Positions 7,647 through 15,612 of a DNA stretch of 56,675 bases are shown piece after piece. The stretch covers positions 1 through 56,675 of the forward strand of contig CAMDGQ010000020.1 in assembly GCA_945897955.1 (NCBI GenBank), read 5' to 3'. The translations under genes and the position numbers were made by a program. How positions within the stretch are numbered: the stretch's first letter is position 1; each line of letters starts with the position of its first letter. The stretch is from Tepidiphilus sp. J10 (lineage in GTDB: Bacteria > Pseudomonadota > Gammaproteobacteria > Burkholderiales > Thiobacillaceae). Below the pieces are notes generated by a model. The model ran no database searches. It had not been told where the DNA came from and saw only the letters and a list, made by a program, of their open reading frames with translations.

Positions 7647-8825
7647 TCAGGCATAACAGCGCAGCTTGAGTGAAAACTGTGACAGCGCGGCAATGCCGCT
7701 CGATTCCGCTCGCTGGCACCAGTCCTGCAATTGTTTCACCAGTTGTTCGCGGCTGGCAGTGGAGCGACTCCAGACCGCGATCAGATCCTGCCGCATCTGG
7801 TAGATCGTCCGGAGTTGTTCGCTGCGTGACAGCACGGATTGCAGCCTGGCCTTTTCGGTCGCCTGTAGCTCGTTCTGATCGCGATTCAGCCAGCGCCGAA
7901 TTTCGCGCATATCCGGCAGGGAATCGGACAGTGCGCCGCGTAGTTTCTCCAGTTCCTGTGCGGAAACCTTTTGCATGGTGCGCGAGTAGCGCGTCAAAAC
8001 ATCGTAACGATGCGTGATGATCGCGTGCAGCAGATCGGTGTCGCAAAAGTGTTTGATCTCGCCCCAGCGCACCTTCGGCGCAACCTTTTTGACGCTGGCC
8101 AGGCCAAGCACTTCCAGCGCGCGGATATAGGCCCAGCCGATATCGAACTCGTACCAGCGATTCGACAACTTGGCCGAACTGCCATAGGCGTGATGGTTGT
8201 TGTGCAGCTCTTCGCCGCCGATCAGGATGCCCCAGGGCACGATATTGGTACTGGCATCTTCACAGGCGAAGTTGCGGTAACCCCAGTAGTGGCCGACACC
8301 GTTGATGATGCCGGCGGCAAAAAACGGAATCCAGATCATCTGCACGGCCCATATGGTCAGGCCGATGGGGCCGAACAGCAGCAACTGGACGGCCAGCAGA
8401 ACCACAATGCCGGCGTTGGTATGCGGGGTGTAGATGTTGCGCTCGAGCCAGTCGTCCGGCGTGCCGTGACCATAGCGATCGAGTGTCGCCTGCACCTTGG
8501 CTTCGGCTCGGTAAAGCTCGGCGCCCTCGAAGAGTACCTTTTTGATGCCGACCATTTGCGGGCTGTGCGGATCCTCCGGTGTCTCGCACTTGGCGTGGTG
8601 CTTGCGGTGAATGGCAACCCAGGCCTTGGTCACGGTAGCGGTAGTGAACCAGAGCCAGAAGCGGAAGAAATGGCTGACTGCCGGATTCAGGTCCAACGCC
8701 CGATGCGCCTGCGCGCGGTGCAGAAAAATGGTGACGCTGGCGATGGTGATATGGGTCAAGGCCAGTGTGACCAGGACATAGCCCCACCAGGGCAGATCGA
8801 TAAATCCATTCAGATAAGAGGTCAT
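7647..8825 (-). CDS. Membrane fatty acid (acyl-CoA type) desaturase
   Basis: Di-iron integral membrane desaturase that introduces a cis double bond into saturated acyl chains. The three histidine boxes are intact: HRAQAHR at about 36-42, HRKHH at 73-77 and HNNHH at 208-212, plus H179 in GVGHYWGYRN. Hydrophobic segments at 13-35, 55-72, 138-160 and 160-180 fit the delta-9 desaturase topology. Beyond residue about 290 there is a charged helical extension of about 100 residues (WLNRDQNELQATEKARLQSV, then LQDWCQRAESSGIAALSQF) that is not part of the catalytic core. 392 residues is normal for the beta/gammaproteobacterial branch with this tail. Confidence 0.9.
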   Translation of the reverse strand: MTSYLNGFIDLPWWGYVLVTLALTHITIASVTIFLHRAQAHRALDLNPAVSHFFRFWLWFTTATVTKAWVAIHRKHHAKCETPEDPHSPQMVGIKKVLFEGAELYRAEAKVQATLDRYGHGTPDDWLERNIYTPHTNAGIVVLLAVQLLLFGPIGLTIWAVQMIWIPFFAAGIINGVGHYWGYRNFACEDASTNIVPWGILIGGEELHNNHHAYGSSAKLSNRWYEFDIGWAYIRALEVLGLASVKKVAPKVRWGEIKHFCDTDLLHAIITHRYDVLTRYSRTMQKVSAQELEKLRGALSDSLPDMREIRRWLNRDQNELQATEKARLQSVLSRSEQLRTIYQMRQDLIAVWSRSTASREQLVKQLQDWCQRAESSGIAALSQFSLKLRCYA

Positions 8826-8870
8826 TCAACGCTCGAAACAAGACAATGGAGTCGCATTCTAGCGCCGCAT

Positions 8871-10145
8871 TCAGGCTTGGGGGCTGGCTTGGTGAATGAC
8901 GCGCTGAGGGAACGGTATTTCGATACCTTCAAGCTTGAATACTTCCCAGATTTTCCAGTTGAGATCGGAGCGCAGGTTGAATTCGCCTTCCTCGGGGTCG
9001 GTGATCCACACCACGAGCTCCAGATCGACGCCGTTTTCGCCAAAGTTTTTCAGGCGCACTCTCGGCGGCGGGGTGTCGAGCACCCTCTGGTTACCTGCGG
9101 CGATTTCCAGCAGCAGGCCGCGCACCCGATCCAGATCGCTGCTGTAGGCAACCTGGATCGGCAACAGAATCTGGTTTTCCTTGTCGGTCAGACTGTGGTT
9201 GACCACCGGCGTGGTGATCATGGTTTCGTTCGGAACAATGCTCTCGCTGCCGTTGAGGCTGCGGATCACGGTGTAGCGGGTGGCGATTTCCCTGACTTCG
9301 CCGTAATGCGGACCGACCTCGACCATGTCGCCGATGCGCACCGACTGATCGAGCAGCAAGGTGAAGCCGGAAACATAGTTTGCGGCGATCTTCTGCAGGC
9401 CCAGGCCGAGGCCGACGCCGAGCGCGCCGCCGAACACCGACAGCACGGTGATGTCGATGCCGACCAGCGGCAACGCAATCAACACCGCCAGCACCACCAG
9501 CACGGAACGCGCCAGCTTGGTCAGCGCCAGCTTGATGTTGCCGGTCAACGGCATCGAGCCGATCAGGCGATGCTCGATGGTATGCGCCAGCCACAGCGCC
9601 AGCACCAGCGTCGCGGCCAGCGACAGCAGGCCGGTGAACACGGTATAGAGCGACAGATGCTGCTTGCCGACATCGAAGCCGATGCTGTCGAGCGCCTTGA
9701 CGACATCGTCCAGATAGCCGGTCAGATGCAGCGCGAACACGCCCCAGACCAGCCACGACACCAGGCGTTCGACGGCATGCAGCGTGCGTGTCGGCTTGAG
9801 CACGCGGCGCAGGATGAAGAAGCAACTCTGGATCGCCAGGAACGACAGCAACAGCGGCACGGCAAGGTTGAACAAGTGGACGCTTTGCCACGGCGAAAAA
9901 ATCGCGCGGCCGATCAGCACCAGCGGCAGCATGCCCGCCGGCAGGATCAGCCGGTTCCAGTCGCTGCCGGTCAAACTGTCGTGCCAGCCGCTGACGGTTG
10001 CCAGACGCAGGCGCAGACGGCGCAGGCCGAACCAGGCCGCGAAGGCGATGCCGGCGAGCGCGGCCAGTTCGATCAGCATCTCCTGGTTGCCGAGATAGAC
10101 GCTGAGCGGAGCGATCAGATTGTCGAAATGTTCGGATTTGTTCAT
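8871..10145 (-). CDS. Small-conductance mechanosensitive channel, MscS family
   Basis: Tension-gated inner-membrane channel that releases solutes on osmotic downshock. About 424 residues with several N-terminal membrane helices. The pore-lining helix is seen in LSVFGGALGVGLGLGLQKIA with the usual Gly/Ala pattern, then the beta domain (LLLDQSVRIGDMVEVG, then VIRSLNGSESIVPNETMITT). The extra N-terminal helices make it a medium-size, multi-helix MscS relative. The start is taken at 10145, which leaves 22 bp to the upstream gene; the frame is open further up, but that would run into the neighbour. Confidence 0.9.
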   Translation of the reverse strand: MNKSEHFDNLIAPLSVYLGNQEMLIELAALAGIAFAAWFGLRRLRLRLATVSGWHDSLTGSDWNRLILPAGMLPLVLIGRAIFSPWQSVHLFNLAVPLLLSFLAIQSCFFILRRVLKPTRTLHAVERLVSWLVWGVFALHLTGYLDDVVKALDSIGFDVGKQHLSLYTVFTGLLSLAATLVLALWLAHTIEHRLIGSMPLTGNIKLALTKLARSVLVVLAVLIALPLVGIDITVLSVFGGALGVGLGLGLQKIAANYVSGFTLLLDQSVRIGDMVEVGPHYGEVREIATRYTVIRSLNGSESIVPNETMITTPVVNHSLTDKENQILLPIQVAYSSDLDRVRGLLLEIAAGNQRVLDTPPPRVRLKNFGENGVDLELVVWITDPEEGEFNLRSDLNWKIWEVFKLEGIEIPFPQRVIHQASPQA

Positions 10146-10167
10146 GGAAATTCTGGCGAAATGCGCG

Positions 10168-10713
10168 TTAGCGGCGGAATGGCAGCGAGTGGATTTTATG
10201 TCTGCGCCAGTTGGCGGCATACGCCTCGGTCAGGTTGGGATTGCCGCGCAGGATCAGCAGATTCTCCGCATTGCGGTGTTGCGCGGCCTGGGTGAAGTTG
10301 AACGAGCCGGTAATGACGGCAGCTTCGGGCATGCCGTTGTCGATGACCATCACCTTGTTGTGCGCGGCGGCATGCTCGCTGTCGATCCAGAGCGGTACAC
10401 CCTGCTCGGCCAGCCATTCAAGCTTGCTGGTGGCGATGGTTTCCATCTGGCGCTGGTCGGCGATGACCTGCACGTCGATGCCGCGCCGCCTGGCGTTGAC
10501 CAGCGCCTGCGCGATGTCCTGGTGGGTGAAACTGTAGGTCTGCACGAGTACCTGCCGCCTGGCCTTGCCGATTGCCGCCACGATCAGACCGGCGACATCG
10601 TCGCCCGGCGTGAAGGCGAGCTGTATCGTGCCACGCGCGTTGAGCAACAGCGCTTCCTCGGCTTGCGCCAGGGGCGCGGCGAGCAGCAGCAGGACAAGAC
10701 AAAGCCGCCGCAT
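10168..10713 (-). CDS. Secreted phospholipase D-like nuclease family protein
   Basis: 181 residues with an N-terminal signal peptide (LCLVLLLLAAPLAQA) and a single PLD domain with one HKD motif: H118, K120 and D125 in HNKVMVIDNG, followed by GSFNFTQAA. One-motif members (Nuc/Zuc-like endonucleases) act as dimers that build one active site. Periplasmic location is expected; the substrate (nucleic acid or phospholipid) is not known. It lies 9 bp after the RsmB gene and just before mscS, so it is probably co-transcribed with them. Confidence 0.85.
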   Translation of the reverse strand: MRRLCLVLLLLAAPLAQAEEALLLNARGTIQLAFTPGDDVAGLIVAAIGKARRQVLVQTYSFTHQDIAQALVNARRRGIDVQVIADQRQMETIATSKLEWLAEQGVPLWIDSEHAAAHNKVMVIDNGMPEAAVITGSFNFTQAAQHRNAENLLILRGNPNLTEAYAANWRRHKIHSLPFRR

Positions 10714-10722
10714 CCTGTGGCC

Positions 10723-12096
10723 TCAGGCCGATCTTTCCATCACCGCCGCGAAGAAGCCGTCGGTGCCGTGCCTGGCGGTATCCAGGCGCAGAAAGTCCAC
10801 CGGCTCCGCCGCCAGCGAGATGTTCTGCGCCGCCAGCACCTCGCCGACCGGCAGCAGACGGAAATCGGGATGCGTGCTCAGAAAGGCGTTGACGATGTCC
10901 TCGTCTTCTTCCCGCAACAGGCTACAGGTGGCATAGACCAGACGACCGCCCGCCTTCACCAGACGCGCGGCAGCATCCAGGATGGCGGCCTGCTTCAGCG
11001 TCAGTTCGGTGACCGATTCCGGCGTCTGGCGCCATTTCAGATCGGGATTGCGGCGCAGCGTGCCCAGCCCGGAACACGGCGCATCGACCAGCACGCGGTC
11101 GAACTTGCCGGCCAGCCGTTTCACCTTGGCGTCGCGTTCATGCGCGATCAGCAATGACTGCACGTTCTGCAAGCCGGATCGCGCCAGGCGTGGCTTCATG
11201 CGGCCCAGACGCTTTTCCGAAGTATCGAAGGCATACAGGCGGCCGCTGTTGCGCATCAAGGCGCCCAGCAACAAGGTCTTGCCGCCGGCGCCGGCACAGA
11301 AGTCGCACACCATTTCGCCACGCTTCGGCGCCAGCAGGAAGCCGAGAATCTGGCTGCCCTCGTCCTGCACTTCGACACTGCCATCCAGGAACAGCGGGTG
11401 CTTTTGCAATGCCGGTTTGCCCTGCAGGCGCATGCCCAGCGGTGACCACGGCGTCGCGGCGGCAACCACGCCTTCCCGATTGAACTGCACCAGCACTTCG
11501 TCGCGCGCGGCTTTCAGCGGATTCACGCGCAAGTCGAGCGGCGCCGCGCTGTTCAGGCTTTCCATCAGCGTCGGCAGGTGATCGCCAAATTGCGCGGCCA
11601 GAAGTTCATGCAGCCAGTCGGGCAGATCCAGTCGCACCGCCTCGGACTGATCTTCCAGCTTGGCGCCCTTCAGGCCGCGCAGCCATTCCAGATCGGCCTT
11701 GTCCAATTGCGCCTTGCCTTCCAGCGCCTCGAACTCGCGCATGTTGCGGCCGCCATGCCGCGCCAGCCAGGCCAGCAGCAGACGACGCGGCGTGGCGGCG
11801 GGCGCAGCGAGGACTTGCAGGCTGCGCAGTCGCCGCAACACGCCATACACCGCCTCCGCGATGAACGAACGGTCGCGCGCGCCAAAGTTGGGGTAGTTGC
11901 GGAAGAAAGCGGACAGTTGCGCATCCGCCGGATGCGCCAGATCCAGCAACAATTCCAGCGCCTCGATGGCGGGAGCGGTATCGAGCCCGCCCGCCCCTTC
12001 CGCTCTGGCAGACTTGCCGGAGGATTTACCACCTGCCTTGGCCCCCGCGCGGGTTGCGTTTCCGGGTTTATGGAGTCTAGGGTTTTGCGACGTCAT
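10723..12096 (-). CDS. RsmB/NOP-family RNA (cytosine-C5) methyltransferase
   Basis: SAM-dependent m5C methyltransferase acting on rRNA, 457 residues. An Ala/Gly/Lys-rich N-terminus is followed by a NusB-like RNA-binding region (about 45-130) and a Rossmann methyltransferase. The SAM site is VCDFCAGAGGKTLLLG; the two catalytic cysteines are in DAPCSGLGTLRRNPD and YATCSLL. Family members such as RsmB modify 16S rRNA C967. It overlaps the end of cbbR by 20 bp, so it is translated from the same message. The usual beta neighbour fmt is not present. Confidence 0.9.
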   Translation of the reverse strand: MTSQNPRLHKPGNATRAGAKAGGKSSGKSARAEGAGGLDTAPAIEALELLLDLAHPADAQLSAFFRNYPNFGARDRSFIAEAVYGVLRRLRSLQVLAAPAATPRRLLLAWLARHGGRNMREFEALEGKAQLDKADLEWLRGLKGAKLEDQSEAVRLDLPDWLHELLAAQFGDHLPTLMESLNSAAPLDLRVNPLKAARDEVLVQFNREGVVAAATPWSPLGMRLQGKPALQKHPLFLDGSVEVQDEGSQILGFLLAPKRGEMVCDFCAGAGGKTLLLGALMRNSGRLYAFDTSEKRLGRMKPRLARSGLQNVQSLLIAHERDAKVKRLAGKFDRVLVDAPCSGLGTLRRNPDLKWRQTPESVTELTLKQAAILDAAARLVKAGGRLVYATCSLLREEDEDIVNAFLSTHPDFRLLPVGEVLAAQNISLAAEPVDFLRLDTARHGTDGFFAAVMERSA

Positions 12097-12985
12097 GACG
12101 GGTTCCGTGTGAAAGCAGGAAATCGAGGAAGGTGCGGGCCACTACCGAGCGTTGCCGCCCGGCGGGATAAACCGCATACCACTGCCGAATGATAGGAAAT
12201 CCCTGCACATCGAGTACGGCGAACTGGGCCGGATCGTGCAGGGCAAGAGTGTGGCGGGACAGCACCGAGATGCCGAGGCCGGTCAGCACGGCCTGCTTGA
12301 TGGATTCGTTGTTGCCCAGTTCCATGCGCGGTTTCAGGATCAGGCCGTTCTCGGCGAACAACCGCTCCGCCGCCTTGCGCGTGCCGGAACCGGGTTCGCG
12401 CAACAGCCAGGATTCGTCAGCCAGGCGCGAAAGCGGAATGTGCCGCATCTTGGCAAGCGGATGATCCGGCGCCGCCAATACGATCAACGGGTTATCCATG
12501 AAAGGAATCGCCGTCACCGCCAGCCCTTCCGGCGGCTGGCCGAGAATGTAGAGATCATCAAGGCCGGCGGTGAGCGATTCGAGCACCAGTTCGCGGTTGG
12601 TCACGCGCAGCGAGATCTTGACGCCGGGATGCAACTGGGCGAATTCGCCCAGCAGGCGGGGCACGAAATAGCTGGCGGTGGAAATGGCGACCAGTCGCAA
12701 AGTGCCCTGGGTCAGACCCTGACGAGCAACCAGGGAAAGCTCGTAACGCTTTACCGCGCCGAGAATTTCACGCGCGGTGGCTACCAGATCCTGACCCTGG
12801 TCGGTCAGTTTGACGCGCTTGCTGGTCTGTTCCAGCAATGGATGCCCGACCGCTTCGGCCAGTTTCTTCAACTGCATCGAGACGCCGGGTTGCGACAGAT
12901 GCAATTCCTCCGCCGCACGCGACAAGGAGAGATGGCGGGCAGTCGATTCAAAAACCTGGAGTTGGCGCAAGGTCAGATGCAGCAT
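12077..12985 (-). CDS. cbbR: LysR-type regulator of CO2 fixation genes
   Basis: 302-residue LysR protein: winged HTH at 1-65 (LRQLQVFESTARHLSLSRAA, then LHLSQPGVSMQLKKL) and a co-inducer domain. The HTH sequence is characteristic of CbbR, and it is divergent from cbbM, the normal genomic position. CbbR binds between the two genes and activates the cbb operon in response to metabolites such as PEP, ATP or NADPH in studied species. The intergenic palindrome at 12994-13011 is its likely site. The C-terminus (TFLDFLLSHG) matches family members. Confidence 0.92.
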   Translation of the reverse strand: MLHLTLRQLQVFESTARHLSLSRAAEELHLSQPGVSMQLKKLAEAVGHPLLEQTSKRVKLTDQGQDLVATAREILGAVKRYELSLVARQGLTQGTLRLVAISTASYFVPRLLGEFAQLHPGVKISLRVTNRELVLESLTAGLDDLYILGQPPEGLAVTAIPFMDNPLIVLAAPDHPLAKMRHIPLSRLADESWLLREPGSGTRKAAERLFAENGLILKPRMELGNNESIKQAVLTGLGISVLSRHTLALHDPAQFAVLDVQGFPIIRQWYAVYPAGRQRSVVARTFLDFLLSHGTRHDVAKP

Positions 12986-12993
12986 TGATTGAT

Positions 12994-13061
12994 TATAAGC
13001 AAACGCTTATACCAATCATCAGAAATCATGATTTTTTCTTATGTGGCGAGATCGCTATAGT
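12994..13061 (+). promoter_or_regulatory. cbbR-cbbM intergenic control region
   Basis: A perfect 18-bp palindrome TATAAGC-AAAC-GCTTATA (12994-13011) is the best candidate CbbR site; it is just upstream of the cbbR start, so it would also allow autoregulation. A second short palindrome AATCATGATT follows (about 13024-13033). A -10-like TATAGT is at 13056-13061, without a good -35, as expected for an activator-dependent promoter; the leader to the cbbM start is about 85 bp. Confidence 0.65.
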
Positions 13062-13151
13062 TCGCCCCATTCCTCGTAGGGGCAAGCACACAAAAAGCCT
13101 GGCCCCGGAATTGTTCAAATCAGTACAAACGCATCTTTAAAGGAGCAAGTA

Positions 13152-14531
13152 ATGGATCAGTCAGCACGTTATTCCGACCTCAGCCTCAAAGAAGAAGACC
13201 TGATCAAGGGCGACAAGCACATTCTCGTTGCCTATCACATGGAGCCGGCCACCGGCTACGGTTACCTGGAAGTCGCCGCGCACATTGCCGCCGAGTCCTC
13301 CACCGGCACCAACGTCGAAGTCTCCACCACCGACGACTTCACCAAGGGTGTTGACGCGCTGGTCTACTTCATCGACGAAGCCAAGGGTGTGATGAAGGTT
13401 GCCTACCCGAACGAACTGTTCGACCGCAACATCATCGACGGCCGCGCCATGATCGTCTCCTTCCTGACCCTGGCCATCGGCAACAACCAGGGCATGGGCG
13501 ACGTGAAGAACCTGCAAATGCAGGATTTCTATGTACCCTGGTCCATGCTGCGCCTGTTCGACGGCCCGTCGAAAGACATCACCGACATGTGGGACATCCT
13601 CGGCCGCCCGCGCGTCGATGGCGGTTACATCGCCGGCACCATCATCAAGCCGAAACTCGGCCTGCGCCCCGAACCGTTCGCCGCAGCCGCTTACCAGTTC
13701 TGGCTGGGTGGCGACTTCATCAAGAACGACGAACCCCAGGGCAACCAGGTGTTCTGCCCGGCCAAGAAGGTTTACCCGCTGGTGTATGACGCAATGAAGC
13801 GCGCCATGGACGAAACCGGCCAGGCCAAGCTGTTCTCCGCCAACATCACCGCCGACGACCATTACGAAATGCTCGCCCGCGCCGACTTCATCCTTGAAGC
13901 CTTCGGACCGGATGCCAACAAGGTCGCCTTCCTGGTTGACGGTTATGTCGGCGGCCCCGGCATGATCACCACCGCCCGTCGCCAGTACCCCGGCCAGTAC
14001 CTGCACTACCACCGTGCCGGCCACGGCGCCGTCACCTCCCCGTCGGCCAAGCGCGGCTACACCGCCTTTGTGCTGTCCAAGATGTCGCGTCTGCAGGGCG
14101 CTTCCGGCATCCACGTCGGCACCATGGGCTACGGCAAGATGGAAGGCGGCAAGGACGACCGCAACATCGCCTACATGATCGAGCGCGATTCCGCTGACGG
14201 CCCGTACTACCACCAGGAATGGCACGGCATGAAGCCGACCACCCCGATCATCTCCGGCGGCATGAACGCACTGCGTCTGCCCGGCTTCTTCGAGAACCTC
14301 GGTCACGGCAACGTCATCAACACTTCCGGTGGCGGCTCCTACGGCCACATCGACAGCCCGGCGGCCGGCGCGATCTCCCTGCGTCAGTCCTACGAGTGCT
14401 GGAAGGCCGGCGCCGACCCGATCGAATTCGCGAAAGAGCACAAAGAGTTCGCTCGCGCCTTCGAATCGTTCCCGGGCGATGCCGATCGTCTGTATCCGGG
14501 CTGGCGTGAAAAGCTGGGCGTGCACAAGTAA
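13152..14531 (+). CDS. cbbM: Ribulose-1,5-bisphosphate carboxylase/oxygenase, form II
   Basis: Fixes CO2 on RuBP in the Calvin cycle; form II works as a homodimer or oligomer without small subunits and suits high CO2/low O2. 459 residues, the form II length. Key residues fall exactly at Rhodospirillum rubrum numbering: K166 in TIIKPKLGL, the carbamylated K191 in [12 protein letters not shown]287 in HYHRAGHGA, and K329 in the loop-6 motif GYGKMEG. The start ATG has AGGAG six bp upstream. It is followed by a strong hairpin, then cbbQ and cbbO, its activase genes. Confidence 0.98.
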   Translation: MDQSARYSDLSLKEEDLIKGDKHILVAYHMEPATGYGYLEVAAHIAAESSTGTNVEVSTTDDFTKGVDALVYFIDEAKGVMKVAYPNELFDRNIIDGRAMIVSFLTLAIGNNQGMGDVKNLQMQDFYVPWSMLRLFDGPSKDITDMWDILGRPRVDGGYIAGTIIKPKLGLRPEPFAAAAYQFWLGGDFIKNDEPQGNQVFCPAKKVYPLVYDAMKRAMDETGQAKLFSANITADDHYEMLARADFILEAFGPDANKVAFLVDGYVGGPGMITTARRQYPGQYLHYHRAGHGAVTSPSAKRGYTAFVLSKMSRLQGASGIHVGTMGYGKMEGGKDDRNIAYMIERDSADGPYYHQEWHGMKPTTPIISGGMNALRLPGFFENLGHGNVINTSGGGSYGHIDSPAAGAISLRQSYECWKAGADPIEFAKEHKEFARAFESFPGDADRLYPGWREKLGVHK

Positions 14532-14564
14532 ATCGAACGTCCGCTGCATGCATTAAGTTGTAAA

Positions 14565-14592
14565 AACGCCCCCGGCTCGCTGGGGGCGTTTT
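14565..14592 (+). terminator. Terminator/attenuator after cbbM
   Basis: AACGCCCCC (14565-14573) pairs with GGGGGCGTT (14582-14590), followed by TT. It should end most cbbM transcripts, leaving cbbQO to read-through, so that much less activase than RuBisCO is made. Confidence 0.8.
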
Positions 14593-14618
14593 ACTTCCGG
14601 GAACGAAAAACCCTTGAG

Positions 14619-14684
14619 CCGTCATTCCCGCGCATGCTGGAATCCAGTGCTGCTTCTGGATTCCCGCATTCGCGGGAATGACGG
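14619..14684. repeat. Palindromic intergenic repeat (CCGTCATTCCCGCG type)
   Basis: CCGTCATTCCCGCG (14619-14632) is the exact inverse of CGCGGGAATGACGG (14671-14684); the interior carries CTGGAATCCAG and CTGGATTCCCGC. This GTCATTCCCGCG / AATCCAG palindrome is a widespread dispersed element of beta- and gammaproteobacteria. It lies in the cbbM-cbbQ spacer. Confidence 0.85.
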
Positions 14685-14703
14685 AATCGCTGGAGCAACA
14701 AAA

Positions 14704-15507
14704 ATGACTGACAAAGAGCAATACAAAGTCCACACCGAGCCCTATTACCAGGCCCAGGGCAAGGAAGTTGAACTGTACGAAGCCGCCTACCGCAACCGCC
14801 TGCCGGTGATGGTCAAAGGCCCGACCGGCTGCGGCAAGTCACGCTTCGTCGAATACATGGCGTGGAAGCTGAACAAGCCGCTGATCACCGTCGCCTGCAA
14901 CGAAGACATGACCGCATCCGACCTGGTCGGCCGTTACCTGCTGGAAGCCAACGGCACGCGCTGGCTGGACGGCCCGCTGACCGTCGCCGCCCGCATCGGC
15001 GCGATCTGCTATCTGGACGAAATCGTCGAAGCGCGCCAGGACACCACCGTGGTCATCCACCCGCTCACCGACCACCGCCGCACGCTGCCGCTGGACAAGA
15101 AGGGCGAACTGATCCACGCCCACCCGGATTTCCAGCTGGTCATCTCCTACAACCCCGGCTACCAGTCGCTGATGAAGGATCTGAAGCAATCGACCAAGCA
15201 ACGCTTCACCGCCTTCGACTTCGACTACCCGGACGCCACGCTGGAAACCACCATCCTGGCCAGGGAAACCGGCCTCGATGCGACCATCGCCGGCAAGCTG
15301 GTGAAGATTGGCCAGACCGCGCGCAACCTCAAAGGCCACGGCCTCGACGAAGGCATCTCCACCCGCCTGCTGGTTTACGCCGCAACCCTGATCAAGGACG
15401 GCGTCGACCCGCTGGACGCCTGCCGCATGGCCCTGGTGCGCCCGATCACCGACGACGCCGACATCCGCGAAACGCTGGACCACGCGATTGATGCGACGTT
15501 TGCCTGA
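14704..15507 (+). CDS. cbbQ: RuBisCO activase AAA+ subunit CbbQ
   Basis: MoxR-type AAA+ ATPase that, with CbbO, removes inhibitory sugar phosphates from RuBisCO. 267 residues. Walker A GPTGCGKS (39-46), Walker B ICYLDE (101-106), a sensor-1 region [15 protein letters not shown]. CbbQ forms a hexamer that carries one CbbO. The start ATG 14704 has GGAG upstream and gives the normal length; the frame is open further up through the palindromic repeat, which is not coding. Proper form II companion: cbbM-cbbQ-cbbO. Confidence 0.95.
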   Translation: MTDKEQYKVHTEPYYQAQGKEVELYEAAYRNRLPVMVKGPTGCGKSRFVEYMAWKLNKPLITVACNEDMTASDLVGRYLLEANGTRWLDGPLTVAARIGAICYLDEIVEARQDTTVVIHPLTDHRRTLPLDKKGELIHAHPDFQLVISYNPGYQSLMKDLKQSTKQRFTAFDFDYPDATLETTILARETGLDATIAGKLVKIGQTARNLKGHGLDEGISTRLLVYAATLIKDGVDPLDACRMALVRPITDDADIRETLDHAIDATFA

Positions 15508-15516
15508 TTAGCTGTC

Positions 15517-15591
15517 GTAGGGCGCAACAAGGCTTTGCCGAATTGCGCCGAATGATGGACGGTGCAATGCGCTCCGCTTATTGCACCCTAC
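15517..15591. repeat. Dispersed palindromic repeat (GTAGGGYGCAA ends)
   Basis: A 75-bp element between cbbQ and cbbO, with inverted ends GTAGGGCGCAA (15517-15527) and TTGCACCCTAC (15581-15591), and internal AAGGCTTTGCC and GCAATGCGCTCCGC arms. It is of the same family as the shorter copy inside cbbO (16422-16465). Widely dispersed in betaproteobacterial genomes, usually between genes. Confidence 0.8.
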
Positions 15592-15612
15592 CTGTGGATG
15601 ATCGAAGTTCCC

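Noticed and set aside
7971..10295. 774-codon open frame on the plus strand
   Set aside because: Antisense to the desaturase and MscS genes; low-complexity Gln/His-rich translation, no ribosome binding site or family. Typical GC-rich shadow frame.
15562..15612. Earlier cbbO start
   Set aside because: It would translate part of the repeat element; the start at 15613 fits homologues.
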